The notes below the pieces were generated by a model that had not been told where the DNA came from, ran no database searches, and worked only from the letters and a program-made list of their open reading frames with translations. From contig CM042151.1 of assembly GCA_023376005.1 (NCBI GenBank), positions 80,386,917 to 80,450,916 on the forward strand: a stretch of DNA of 64,000 nucleotides. Reading direction: 5' to 3'. The first letter of the stretch is position 1. Each line of letters starts with the position of its first letter. This document shows positions 44,859 through 55,386 of this stretch, in pieces. Position numbers and translations under genes: made by a program. This DNA comes from Doryteuthis pealeii. Taxonomy: Eukaryota; Mollusca; Cephalopoda; Myopsida; Loliginidae.

Positions 44859-44922
44859 CTGTGTTAGTGATCCTGCCCCTCCAGGGCATCACCTGGAGGG
44901 ACAGGATCACTAACACAGCAGA
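44859..44922. repeat. 30-bp inverted repeat at the LINE fragment edge
   Basis: CTGTGTTAGTGATCCTG followed by CCCTCCAGG, a short GCATCA loop, and the inverse CCTGGAGGGACAGGATCAC.. . It looks like a fold-over of the LINE sequence at its 5' truncation point. Confidence 0.8.
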
Positions 44923-45002
44923 AACTTTATAGATTTTTATAACAAAAATATAATTTATGTAAAGCTAAGTAAAATAGACAAATTATAAGAAATAATATTA
45001 CC

Positions 45003-45530
45003 TTACACAGTTACCTCCTTTTGACCATTGCCAAACACAGAGACCATGAGTCCTTTAGCCATCACCTTGTGCGATTGGCTAAGGGCCTTGTCAGCGACCA
45101 ATCAAAGCGCATGTTACTAGGCTTAGTTTGGCCGCCAACTTTGAAGATTGATACCATCAATCTTCCTCTTTCCACTGCAATAGACGTCGAAGAACAACGT
45201 TCTTTTTTTAAGCCAGCCTACCAAAGAAGCTGATGACGTCGTACAAGTCAAACTTCTATCAAGAGACACTTCTTACCAGAGACAGATAAGTTTCGCAAGA
45301 GCATTATTTTGCAAACCCCTACAACCTTACACTCTACACTATTCAATTGTACAATTATAACACATTTGTAAACCTCACACACATTTTGTATCTCACAAGT
45401 TACATATTGTATATTGTATGTTGTATATGCAAGTTGTTTGATAGATGCATCGTTTTTTTATAAAGCCTTGAGTTGTGTTCATTACCTGTTGACTTTATCT
45501 TTATCTTGTCTTGATAATCTTCTATAAAAT
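45003..45530 (+). repeat. Interspersed repeat family D (possible solo LTR), copy 2
   Basis: Same order of blocks as 15370-15890: GTGCGATTGGCTAAGGGCC, GTCAGCGACCAATCAAAGC, AGAGACAGATAAGTTTCG, TTATTTTGCAAACCCC, AAAGCCTTGAGTTGTGTTCA. Non-coding. Confidence 0.5.
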
Positions 45531-45764
45531 AAACAAATTTAAAAAAAAATTGCCATGTAACAATTTAAAAATAGAATTCCATTAATTTTCAAAAATTCAC
45601 TATGTTGGTATTAAATATGTGAATGTCTAAAAAATGTCTTTGTTCAGCTTTAAAAAATTTTTATTAGAATATGAGACCAGGTAAATTACTTTACATTGAA
45701 GTAATTTATTGATTGACTGATTTTAATAGCATGTCAAACTATCTAGGGTTATTTTATGCCTAGG

Positions 45765-46060
45765 AAGGCAATTCATGCATTGTTACTCCTTGTTGAGGAA
45801 AAGGTCAAAGAGGCCTTTGACTTTGCTGTATCTTCTTTTATAATGTTGTATAGGCAGACACAGGCATGTCCCCTAGCATCAAATAGAAGAACTATGGTAA
45901 ACAAGGAATGTAATCTGGGGGGATTAAAATAAAATTTTAATTTAAAAATTAGAAAAATAAAAAAAATACCAAACTCCCATGAGCCTTCACTGGAAGAACC
46001 TTCTGCGCATGTGCGAAAAACGGACCCATCCCCTCCCCCCAAAAGGATAAAGTAAAAATA
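45765..46060 (-). repeat. Interspersed repeat family H
   Basis: Shares CTCCCATGAGCCTTCA, AGAACCTTCTGCGCATGTGC and GGGGGATTAAAATAAAAT with 46985-47060 (+) and 57720-57840 (+). Non-coding. Confidence 0.5.
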
Positions 46061-46545
46061 AAATTATATTTTTGGAACAATCAGAAGCCTTCACACCTAA
46101 TCAAGAAGTTTTACAAAAACCGAATTTGGAGCCTAGCTAGATATTATAAAAGGGTTTTTTTGGGTTAAGAAAGGTGATCAAAAACATTCACCTGACTACT
46201 CCATGTCAGTCACTATCAAGATATTTGCCTGTGACTATCCTACAGACCATCCTTATATCAAGCCTTCTCATTTCTGTCGCTCTAAAATCCATTTCATTGC
46301 TGATTTTGAAGAAATCACTTTCTACCTCTAGAAGGACTATAAGTAACCCTTTCTTTCTCTATTGTTGAACTTTCTTAATACTTTATATTCTACTGAACTT
46401 TGTACATGGACATTGAATGAATATTACTATTGTAACTTTTATTGTTTTGAATACAAGGCTTATTTATTTTTTCTTTGAATATTTGTCTTTCTTTTATTAC
46501 TTGTTCAATCTTATGGTGGTTTGGTTCTAACTATATATCAAATAT
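46061..46545. other. No gene recognised
   Basis: AT-rich; ORFs short and without family signature. Confidence 0.4.
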
Positions 46546-46826
46546 ACGAAGCGCATGGTGTAATGGTTATAGTCATGGGAAATGGACTATGAGTTCAAAT
46601 CCTGGATGTGGTAATTTCATTTCACATTGCACTAATAGCCTTGGGAAAGGTATGATTCCTACTCTCCCTCCAGCTTTGGATAAATAGTAGGGCAGACTGG
46701 GCTCTTTAACCTTGGTTAGGCAACCAGTCTAGGAAAAGGAAAACTCTGAATTCAAACCTGTTGAACTCTGCTTAAGAAATTGACCTTGTGTCACAGAGTT
46801 GGTAAATATATATATATATATATATC
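46546..46826 (+). mobile_element. SINE S2, best copy
   Basis: The head GCGCATGGTGTAATGGTTAT has A-box character, with B box GAGTTCAAATCCTGG. The body GGGAAAGGTATG, GGCAGACTGGGCTCTTTAAC, AACTCTGAATTCAAACCTG and CTTGTGTCACAG ends in (TA)n at 46806-46824. Confidence 0.88.
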
Positions 46827-47084
46827 AAATATATACATATACCTCATCACCATAGCCCATCATTGCAATTACTCTTTGGTCCATTCTGACCCAGTCTGAC
46901 TAGACACAGTTCAGGCCTAAACTCGAATGGCCAAGATATTCTTTTATGGGTCAGAAGTCAGTCCTTTTTCTCGCATATGCATAGAAGTTTCTTCTGGTGA
47001 AGGCTCGTGGGAGTTTATTCATTCATTTTTTAAATTTAAATTTAAATTTTATTCTAATCCCCCACACTCCACATTCCAAATATT

Positions 47085-47640
47085 CTTGAAGGGATCACAC
47101 TAGGGATACCCACTTCTTTTTTTTGTCTGCTTTTCATTTTAAAAACAAATTAAAATTAATTAAATTGATTATTTAAGGTCAAATTTTTATCTAAGTTGAA
47201 AAGTAGTAACATAGTGAGTGTAACTGCCACTAAACTGGTCAGTTAATTATATCTTATTTTTATATAGTTATTTTTTGTCTATAAAATTAACTACAACCAC
47301 AGCATCCAATTTAGAATAGTTTAATGGGGTTTAGTAATCCCATTTTGTGCCAACCATTAGTTTCTGCGGTCTATGAACCCTAAATGGAAAAGGGTAAGTC
47401 ACTTACAAGTCCTTTTTGAGTTTTATGCCACTGGTCGGGACAGGCAATATGGTAAACACTCACATTTCTTTGAGGATTTTTGATTTCTTTGAAAAGTATT
47501 TGCTGTTATCCTTTTATTGAATGGTATTTGTTTTTCCTTGTACAGTTTCACAGTGTTTATTAAATAAACTTAATGACATCAGTAAAGAAGCGTCATGCCA
47601 TCCCTTTCTTCGAGACCAGTAGGCAGTAAAAGTGAACATC
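47085..47640 (-). mobile_element. Tc1-type 3' segment, inverted copy
   Basis: Reverse complement of 640-1190: ACACTAGGGATACCCA, CAGTTAATTATATCTTATTT, ATCCAATTTAGAATAGTTTA, CTTGTACAGTTTCAC, ACTTAATGACATCAGTAAAG. No transposase reading frame. Confidence 0.75.
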
Positions 47641-47814
47641 AATAAAAAAAAAAAAGAAGAAAAAAGCAAAATAATATTACACATGTAATTTATTTTTGAT
47701 ACATTTAAAACGATTTTTTTCGGTCAATTTTGATCAAATATATCTTAAGATGGCTACCAGAGTATACATAAAATCCGTGTTTACAAAATAAATTTAACAC
47801 TCTCAATTGAAAAA

Positions 47815-48435
47815 ATTTATAAAAAATAAGGAAATTATCTGATTTTAATGAAATTTTGAGTGTTGATTTATCAATGAATGAATTTTATAATGCATCAGTT
47901 GTTTTATTTTAAAACTTTCTGATTCAATTAGGTATTTCTGCTATGATGAATTGATATATGAAATTCATTTAAAATATGAGGAGCATGATGTTAAGTTTAA
48001 AATGTCATATTTAGTGCCTCCCCTTTTAAACAGAACAAATATAAATGTATACTTTTTTCTTTCATAAGATAATAGCCAATTGAATAATTATCGAAATGAG
48101 TAAAAAAAAATCTTTATAAATTATTTTTTTAGTTTTTATTTTCCGATTTTCGGTACTTATTTTCTATCAGAGTATTATCCTTAAATTTCTTCAATTCACA
48201 CCTTCGGTCTTTTGTCTTTTTATTCATTCAGAAATTAGTATCAAATTAACCCCACCTATATTTTGCACCCCCAAAATAAGGGGGGGGGGTCAAAGTTAAA
48301 TGATCTGAAAAAAAAAAATCAAAAGGTTTTGAAATAAAATAACTGATGCATTATAAAATTCATTCATTGATAAATCTCTAAACTGAAAATTTCATTAAAA
48401 TCGGATAATTCCCTGATTTTTGGTAAAAATTATTT
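47815..48435. mobile_element. AT-rich foldback element
   Basis: The left arm (GGAAATTATCTGATTTTAAT, GAAATTTTGAGTGTTGATTT, ATAATGCATCAGTTGTTTTA) is mirrored by the right (TAAAATAACTGATGCATTAT, TTTCATTAAAATCGGATAAT, CCCTGATTTTTGG). The motif recurs near 30040, 36000 and 54930, so it is a family. No coding. Confidence 0.65.
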
Positions 48436-49247
48436 TAACGGGGGGGGGGGTTCTTGTAAAAACACGGATTTTTCGACAAATTGGATAAATCTAGATCACA
48501 CAATCCAAGAAGTGACCAAAAAAATTCTGGCAGTTGCTAAAAAAGCAGGAAATTAAATGAATTAAAAAATAAGAATGAATCTTTTTTACACAAGAGACAT
48601 AATGTCAATCACCGTTTTGTCATAGCCTTTGTTTTCCCATGTAAATAAGATTAAATATATTCTCCCAGATAATTTTGTTAATTACTTCGTATTTTTCCAT
48701 TTCTTTTTCGTGTCATTCTTTTCGACTTCAATATTATCATGATGAATTCAATGAAAAACACAGGGATTATGTAGACTGACTCGTAGAAAAAAATAAAATA
48801 GAAAAAAACGAAATCCTAACAAAACACAAACAAAACAAAAACAACTCAATCCGAAAGACTTTTTCTCGTACAATTCATTTCACACCCAAAAGGTAAGTAG
48901 AAAAAATATATTCGACATTGTCGATATTTTTTATTCATTAAAACTAGAGAAAAATGAAGAAAAGAATCCAGTCATAATTTTACGAATTTTATTTATTTAT
49001 TTATTTGTTTATTAACTTTTCATGAGTTTCCCATTTTTGACAAATTTCTATTTTATATTTTATTTACGTCAATAATATAAATTTGAAAATTATTCTCTCA
49101 TAACAAAACAATCTAAATTGATTTTATCAACCCAACTTGGATTGTTTATTTGTTAAAATAAATATTTGTATTTAATAATCGTCTATTTACGAGTTTCGAA
49201 ATTAATTAAAAAAAAATGTTTTATATCCCCCAAACTTATATAAAAGT
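48436..49247. other. AT-rich DNA, no gene
   Basis: Nothing recognisable beyond homopolymer runs and a G run near 48441-48450. Confidence 0.45.
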
Positions 49248-49638
49248 GAACTTGCACAAAGGTGTCAAAATTAGGGTGACCCAGAAAAAAACAGAACCCA
49301 AATTATTTATTTTTCCATTAAACTAACCTTAAATCTCAACCCCGACCCTAACCACTAAGCCTAACCCTAAACCCACCTAGTTAAAATTAACAGTTTTATT
49401 ACAAAATTTGTGGGTTCTGTTTTTTCTGGGTCACCGATATACAGGGTGACCCAGAAAAAACAGAATCCAAATTATTTATTCATTTTCCCATTTAACTAAG
49501 CCTAAACCCCAACCGTAACCCTAATCCTAACCCTAAACCCTAACCCTAGACCCCCATAGTTAAAATTAACAGTTTTATTACAAAGTTTGTGGGTTCTGTT
49601 TTTTCTGGGTCACCTAATTTTGACATCTTGTGCAAGTT
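49248..49638. mobile_element. Foldback composite with two CCCTAA-rich cores, copy 2
   Basis: Outer arms AACTTGCACAAAGGTGTCAA and TTTTGACATCTTGTGCAAGTT. Two inner units (49274-49436 and 49441-49614) with the ends GGTGACCCAGAAAAAACAG and CTGTTTTTTCTGGGTCACC. Cores contain CCCTAACC variants. Same design as 39597-40013 but inverted relative to it. Confidence 0.75.
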
Positions 49639-49784
49639 TAGCTTTTATTTCAAATAATATGGGCAGCTTTGTACGTGTTTTGATTTAGATAGGATGTATG
49701 AGTTTAAAAAAAAAAGTTTTTCTTGTTTACGAAAATTATGAATGTAGAAATCGTCCTAAAAAAAAGTCGGGGTTTCCGGTACTT

Positions 49785-49960
49785 GTGTGTACGTAAGTTC
49801 AAGGTAGCGAAGACATAAAATCAACGGTGCTTGGTAACTGTCAGTTTCTCGCCCATATTATTTTCAAAATAAGTCTTGGTTTGAAAATCACATAGGCGAG
49901 AAACTGCCAGTTACCAAGCGCCGTTGAATTTTTGTCTTTGCTACCCTAACTTACATATTA
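49785..49960. mobile_element. Small foldback MITE family F, copy 1
   Basis: GTAAGTTCAAGGTAGCGAAG and GGTGCTTGGTAACTGTCAGT are mirrored by ACTGCCAGTTACCAAGCGCC and TTTGCTACCCTAACTTAC. About 165 bp. The copy at 56287-56425 also shares the following 60 bp of flank. Confidence 0.7.
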
Positions 49961-50017
49961 CATGCTCTGTCAATGATATTGAGCACTCTTTTACTTATGA
50001 ATATAACAAACTATATA

Positions 50018-50595
50018 GATGTGGGTGTGTGTGTGTGAGCAACTGGAAATGTATCTATCCAACCTCTCCACCATAAGCAGGATTGAATTTGGTTTCTTTT
50101 TTTTTTTAATGACATTATTAAGAAATCTGAGGTATGGGTTATCTTCCATGTCTACGAGCCTCTCTATCGAACCAACAAATTACAAGCCAGCATACTTTGG
50201 CGGCAAAGCCAAAAAGGCAAATTCTTTCACCCTCTTTCTGATTGACCAGCACCGGAGTCAGACGTCAAAATAGAACGTCTATCATATCCAGCGAACTATC
50301 AAATGGCCGTAGCTAAGGGACTTCAATAACTAACCCTACCTCAGGATTTCAGCTAAGTGGACAAATTGTAAACATTTCCCACAGACAAACCAAAAAGTCT
50401 GTAACTATTGTTTTATGTCTGTAATACATGTCTTTTATTCCAATTCTAGTTGTTTGGTATATTCTTTAACTCTTAACCTGTCTGCCAACTTGGGGTTATC
50501 TTCATATTTTGCAAACTTTGAGTACAGTCACACATTCGTCTCTTCTTTATAACATATCAACCTTCGTGGGTTATTTAATGCCAAAGCCATCCTAG
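50018..50595. other. No gene recognised
   Basis: Contains (GT)n at 50023-50035 and an 84-codon ORF without family signature. Confidence 0.4.
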
Positions 50596-50599
50596 TATA

Positions 50600-50715
50600 G
50601 CTATTTACTAAGCTTAGCTGAGATGCAGCACAAGGCCAGAAGTATGGGACGCCCAATGAGAATCAAACTCACTACCAATGGTTTGCGAATCTAGCTTGCT
50701 AACCATTACCTGTAC
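50600..50715 (-). mobile_element. SINE S3 copy
   Basis: Reverse-complement S3: TTACTAAGCTTAGCTGAGAT tail, GGGACGCCCAATGAGAATC (B-box side) and AGCTTGCTAACCATTAC (A-box side). Similar to 55853-55975. Confidence 0.7.
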
Positions 50716-50789
50716 TTGTGAAGGCATTCACTCTGGGTCGGTTGTAATACATTTGTATGATAAAAACCATTTGCAATAGTTTGGTTTGG

Positions 50790-51080
50790 ATTGTTTTGCT
50801 TTACGGCATATCAACCTCAGTGGGTCATTTAATGCCAACAAAGTTTTGAAATAAATTCATTCTTGTATAAACACATTTTTCTATTTAACCAATAGATGGG
50901 ACCCTAACAGGTCCTACCTGGACCTGGGAGCAATGGTGACAAAGAGGTGCTCCACATTCCCCAGACCTCCAAAAATGGAACCACACCATCAGATAGTTAA
51001 CATCATTCCTAGGACATGAAGACCCTCAGCCACTGCCTTCTAGCACCCATATAATAAAAAGGGTTGGGGATTGCCATTTG
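50790..51080 (+). repeat. Family A, 5' half
   Basis: GCTTTACGGCATATCAACCT, CAGTGGGTCATTTAATGCCA, AATAGATGGGACCCTAACAG, CTCCACATTCCCCAGACCTC, then truncation. It begins the block paralogous to 18.6-20.2 kb. Confidence 0.75.
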
Positions 51081-51127
51081 CAATGCATCTTTATAGTGTG
51101 TGTAGAAGGTAAAAATAGAATACAAGT

Positions 51128-51487
51128 TTTGGGTAATTCCATGTCAAATCATCCAGGCCATGTCACCCACCCACTTCAATTTTTCTGAAATTTTGTCCAA
51201 GTGTGGATAATGATAAAATTAGCCAATCCCCAACATTTGAGCTTCCAATTCCAAAAATTGGTGGTGTTATATTGATTTTTAGCTCTCCAAATTTGAAATG
51301 GGGGGCAAAAAAGGCAACTTTTTGTAACCTATTTTTGTCTGTAAAATGAGTTCTAGAGCTTCCTTACTCCTAAAAATTGGTTTATAAAATTTTTTTGGTT
51401 TATAAATGGAAAAGATTTCAGAAAAATTGAAGGAGGTGAGTAACAATTTTACTTTTTTTCTGGATGATTTGACATAGAATTACCCTG
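51128..51487. mobile_element. Foldback repeat family B, internally deleted
   Basis: Both termini present: GGGTAATTCCATGTCAAATC (51132) and GATGATTTGACATAGAATTACCC (ending 51485). The centre is shorter than in 57968-58563. Confidence 0.75.
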
Positions 51488-51806
51488 TTATGAGATTTTT
51501 AATCTAAACTGATTTAATATATGTATCAACATATGTTTTCATCTAAAATATATTTTATTTGTTGACAGATTGGCTAGTTTTGTGAAGAACAACTGAATTT
51601 CTTCTGAAGGAATCTCAATACAAGAACAGTTGTCTTGGAAAATTTGTGTATCCAAGAATCTTGCAGACATAAACTTACAGCGCAAAAGAAAAACATTATA
51701 GGACTACATTTTGAATGACTTATTTGAAATTGCATGTGAAAACACTGAAGACAAATATAATGTGAAGAGCATCATCCACTGCATTTGCAATGATTTTAAA
51801 TTAATA
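51488..51806 (+). repeat. Duplicated block upstream of the 9-finger gene (possible leader exon)
   Basis: Nearly identical to 19895-20210. TATTTTATTTGTTGACAG ends at 51568 and looks like a 3' splice site; the following 235 bp have stops in all frames checked, so any exon would be non-coding. It ends 430 bp before the ZNF start. Confidence 0.55.
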
Positions 51807-52237
51807 TAAGCGGCTATCCAGTGTCGCCTGGATTAAGGGGGGCAAAAATGTTAGTCCTGCAGATCCATTTCTCCTGATACACAATTTGGATCCTTGCAGG
51901 ATGACCCATTAAGATCCCTATGTAAGAAAGACCTTACGTTGATCCGGCCTGGTAGGTCATCAGAAAAAATGTGCACAGACACCCTGAAAAAAAATTAATG
52001 TCTCCTATTTAAAATATTAAATACAAAAAAAAATGTTACCATTTAATCTTTTTAAATTATCTTCATGAATATAAATAAAATATTCATTATTTTTGCTCAA
52101 AAATCAAGATCTGGTGATATTGAACGTGTATATATATATTTAGTTTTTCATAGTTTCCTCTGGATATACATGCATACATATACACTTGTAAAGTGTATTG
52201 ATTTGAATTTTCAACGGTTCCAAACTCAAGAATTAAC

Positions 52238-53059
52238 ATGCAAACTCAAACAGAAAAAACAAGATACTCCTGCACAGAATGCGGATCGGTATTTCTATAC
52301 AAAGGAAGCCTACAGAGACATCTGCGAATTCACACTGGAGAAAGACCTTACTCGTGCGAAATGTGTGAATTTTCATTCACAGACAGTTCAGCTTTAAAAA
52401 GACACATACGAACACACACAGGAGAGAAACCTTATTCTTGCAATGTGTGTAAATCTACATTTTCGCGAAAGACATATTTAAAAACACACATGCAGAAACA
52501 CACTATGGATGAGCCATATTTTTGTGATGTGTGTCGGTCGGCTTTTGTCGATAGTTCACAATTAGAAGTACACATGAAATCTCACAGCGCGGAGAAAATA
52601 TGTAGCATATGTGAATGTTTATTTGCTTCGCATTCACAATTAAAAAAACACTTACAGATGCACACCGAGGAGAAAAGACACATCTGCAAAATCTGTGGAT
52701 ATAAGTTCCTACAAAGTGGCAATTTAAAAAGACACATGCAGACTCACACTGGAGAGAAACCCTATTCATGCCAGGTGTGTGAAGCAGCATTTTTACAGCA
52801 CGGAAGCTTAAAAAGACACTTGCGAATTCACTCTGGTGAAAAACCATATATTTGTGAAGTGTGTGATCATTCATTTGCAGATGGTTCAGCTTTAAAGAGG
52901 CATGTAAGAACACACACTGGAGAGAAACCATATTCTTGCCATGTGTGTGAATGTGCATTTTCACGGAAATCAGATTTAAGAACTCATATGAAAATACACA
53001 CTGACGAGAAGCCATCCTCTCCTACAGTGTGTGAATCTTCAGTTATCCATAGTTCATAA
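52238..53059 (+). CDS. C2H2 zinc-finger protein, nine fingers plus a degenerate tenth
   Basis: Encodes 273 aa from ATG 52238. After MQTQTEKTRYS come nine C-x2-C-x12-H-x3-H fingers, from CTECGSVFLYKGSL to CHVCECAFSRKSDL..HMKIH, then a broken finger (PTVCESSVIHSS) lacking its first Cys and both His. Contact residues (-1,2,3,6): Y,G,S,R; D,S,A,R; R,T,Y,T; D,S,Q,V; S,S,Q,K; Q,G,N,R; Q,G,S,R; D,S,A,R; R,S,D,T. Fingers 1-3 and 7-9 look like copies of one three-finger block. Middle linkers are unusual (TMDEPYF, a shortened SAEKI, TEEKRHI), others TGE(K/R)P. It is a probable nuclear DNA-binding regulator; no extra domain is visible. It shares the MQTQT start with the gene at 26884-27741. Confidence 0.94.
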   Translation: MQTQTEKTRYSCTECGSVFLYKGSLQRHLRIHTGERPYSCEMCEFSFTDSSALKRHIRTHTGEKPYSCNVCKSTFSRKTYLKTHMQKHTMDEPYFCDVCRSAFVDSSQLEVHMKSHSAEKICSICECLFASHSQLKKHLQMHTEEKRHICKICGYKFLQSGNLKRHMQTHTGEKPYSCQVCEAAFLQHGSLKRHLRIHSGEKPYICEVCDHSFADGSALKRHVRTHTGEKPYSCHVCECAFSRKSDLRTHMKIHTDEKPSSPTVCESSVIHSS

Positions 53060-53125
53060 TTAACATCTTTGTTATCAATGCAATTTATCAAGATGATCTT
53101 GATAAAGTCAAAAAATACAAACAAC

Positions 53126-53131
53126 AATAAA
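53126..53131 (+). promoter_or_regulatory. Candidate poly(A) signal
   Basis: AATAAA 67 bp after the stop of the nine-finger gene, in A-rich DNA. Position fits a short 3' UTR, but the motif is common in such sequence. Confidence 0.35.
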
Positions 53132-53139
53132 ACAAAGAA

Positions 53140-54235
53140 AATAAAAATGGGTTTGATCCAGGCGTGTCATGAAAAATACCAACAGGAATTATTAATTTAA
53201 AAAATGTTATTGTTTATTTTTCTGCTTGCTTAAGTGAGTAAAGAAATTGTCAGTCGGTGATTCTGTTACTGATTTAATTTTCTAATTCTTTTATTTTTAT
53301 TTATTCATTATATATTTTTTCCTCTTGCAGCGGTCAGCAGCAGTAGCAAGTATTGAGCAATGTAAGTCGAGTTAGATTTATAATGAGGGTGCTACTTTGC
53401 ACATCACTGATCAGAGAGGCTTAGTTGTTATCTTATTATAATGGAGATTGTGTGTTTTTCTGTCTGTAACCGAAACTATATTCCTACTCAAGTCACAATT
53501 CTCTTAGTTATTGACATCACATTCTCCATGATTTTATTTTTATCTAAACCTCAATTATTAATAAAATTGTCTTACATTATTAATACTGTTAACTATGCCT
53601 ACATACTGACAACATGCAATTATATTTATATATACAACAAAATAGCGCTTTACAATGTGAACGGGAAGGCTAATTTGCATATTAGTATTAAAAAATCGAA
53701 TTTAATAAATATGTGCTTAGTATTATTGATTTCTAACTGTTTGGTTTTATTTTAATGAATATAAGCAAAAATCTCTTCAATGAATCTTAAATGAAATCCA
53801 TTAACAAGATAAAATAAGTGTCATTTTATTCTTTACTTCCTCTTATAACTAAATACTTAAATTAGAAAAGATAACAATGAAAGACGAGAGTGATGGAAGA
53901 GTAAGTTTCAGTTGTTCCATTTTTTATTATACTCCCTCTGTTTCAAATCTTTTATTATACTCCCTCTGTTTCAAATCTTTTTATCTGTATTCTTATTTAG
54001 TTTCATTAGCCTTTCTAATTTAATACAATATTTTATTACATTAAAACTTAAATACTTGCACCCTACGGAGGGTGCATATATTTGCTAGTATAATAAATGG
54101 ATGGTTGAATGATCAAGACAGAGGAAAGATGATCCAGAGTATTTTTCTGTTGGTCCATCTGTTCAATTAAAAAAGGATGCGACTACAGGAAAGACAGATA
54201 AAAAATTCTGTATTACAAGCATGAGAATATAAATA
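53140..54235. other. No gene; small tandem duplication at 53932-53990
   Basis: TTATTATACTCCCTCTG plus TTTCAAATC occurs twice in tandem at 53932-53990. A 104-codon ORF at 53441-53755 has no family signature. 54020-54085 resembles 15905-15970 (TTATTACATTAAAAC.., GTATAATAAA), a minor repeat. Confidence 0.45.
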
Positions 54236-54238
54236 CCC

Positions 54239-55055
54239 TGGTTAAATCAAACTTAATGGACCTAAATTCCACCATTGTATGTCACCCCACCAAAAAAAAA
54301 AAAATACTAAAAGTCTTGTTGCTTATTTTTTACTAGGACAAAAACATCCAATAATCATTTGTTTGTTAATAGTATTTATTTCAATATTACATTCAATAAG
54401 GCTGATAGTATTTAAATTCACAAATGTTTGATAACTAAAATTATTTTGTATTAGATTTTTAGGACTGCTGACCTCATCTTTATTGTTATATATATACACG
54501 TTTCAGACGATGTGCCCTCAAGTCTTCTTCAGGTGTTTGAAGAAAGTTGAAAGGCACATCGGCCGAAATGTGTATATAACAATAAAAATGAGGACAACCC
54601 TCAGATAAATCTAAATAATACAAATTATCAAGCCTCATTTTAAAAATTCAGACAAATATTAAAATTATTATTTTTTATTCTTATGAAGAAAACAAATCTA
54701 TTTTAAAAAAAAAAAAAAAAAAAAATAACTAAGGTACAATAATAGATAAATAAGAGATTTTATGGTTAAATCAAACTAAACAGACCTAAATTCTAGTCAT
54801 TTAACTTTGAACCACATATCTTTGAGGTGTAACACAGATTCCCAAAAATACATGGTTCAAAGTTAACTGACTTGAAAAAATGTAAAAGTTTTTAAATAAA
54901 ATAACTGTTGCATTATATCTTTTATTCATTATTATATCAACACTGAAAATTTCATTAAATTCTATTAATTTCGTAATTTTTGGTATTTTTTTTTCTTTCA
55001 GCAGGGTGACATACGATGGTGAAATTTAGGTCCATTAAGTTTGATTTAACCAATA
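54239..55055. mobile_element. Element with 47-bp terminal inverted repeats
   Basis: GGTTAAATCAAACTTAATGG, CCTAAATTCCACCATTGTATG at the left are mirrored by CATACGATGGTGAAATTTAGG, TCCATTAAGTTTGATTTAACC at the right. The interior carries hammerhead-like motifs (54485-54595), a long A run and part of the 47815-type AT-rich repeat. Possibly nested insertions; no transposase. Confidence 0.65.
54485..54595. pseudogene. Inverted pair of hammerhead-like motifs, decayed
   Basis: On the minus strand 54532-54500 reads CTGAAGA, stem II AGAC/GTCT with a 13-nt loop, then GAAAC. Stem III and an allowed cleavage base are missing. The plus strand at 54547-54590 has TTGAAGA..GCCGAAATGTG in the mirror position. 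Outer arms GTTATATATATACAC and GTGTATATAAC pair. Confidence 0.45.
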
Positions 55056-55240
55056 CCCTCCATGAAGAACATGGTATCAAGCATAATGTTGTATTTTGCT
55101 GTTGACAATATTACATCTTTGATTTGGAATAAACAACCCAAACTTTGTGATATAACTTGATATAAGTTGATCTTTGGAAATCAATGGTCTCAGGAGGAAA
55201 AAGCCTGAGACTTCAAATACTAATAATTGCTTGATAATAA

Positions 55241-55263
55241 GGATATATATATATACATTTCTC

Positions 55264-55323
<60 letters not shown>
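55241..55323. repeat. (TA)n microsatellite
   Basis: About 80 bp of nearly pure TA repeat. Confidence 0.9.
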
Positions 55324-55326
<3 letters not shown>

Positions 55327-55386
55327 CACGCAAACCGATGTGTGTATTAAAACAGTTAAAATCCCCTTCCCATTCTGTAAGTGAAG

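Noticed and set aside
53441..53755. 104-codon ORF downstream of the nine-finger gene
   Set aside because: Ile/Asn/Tyr-rich as expected from AT-rich DNA; no motif.
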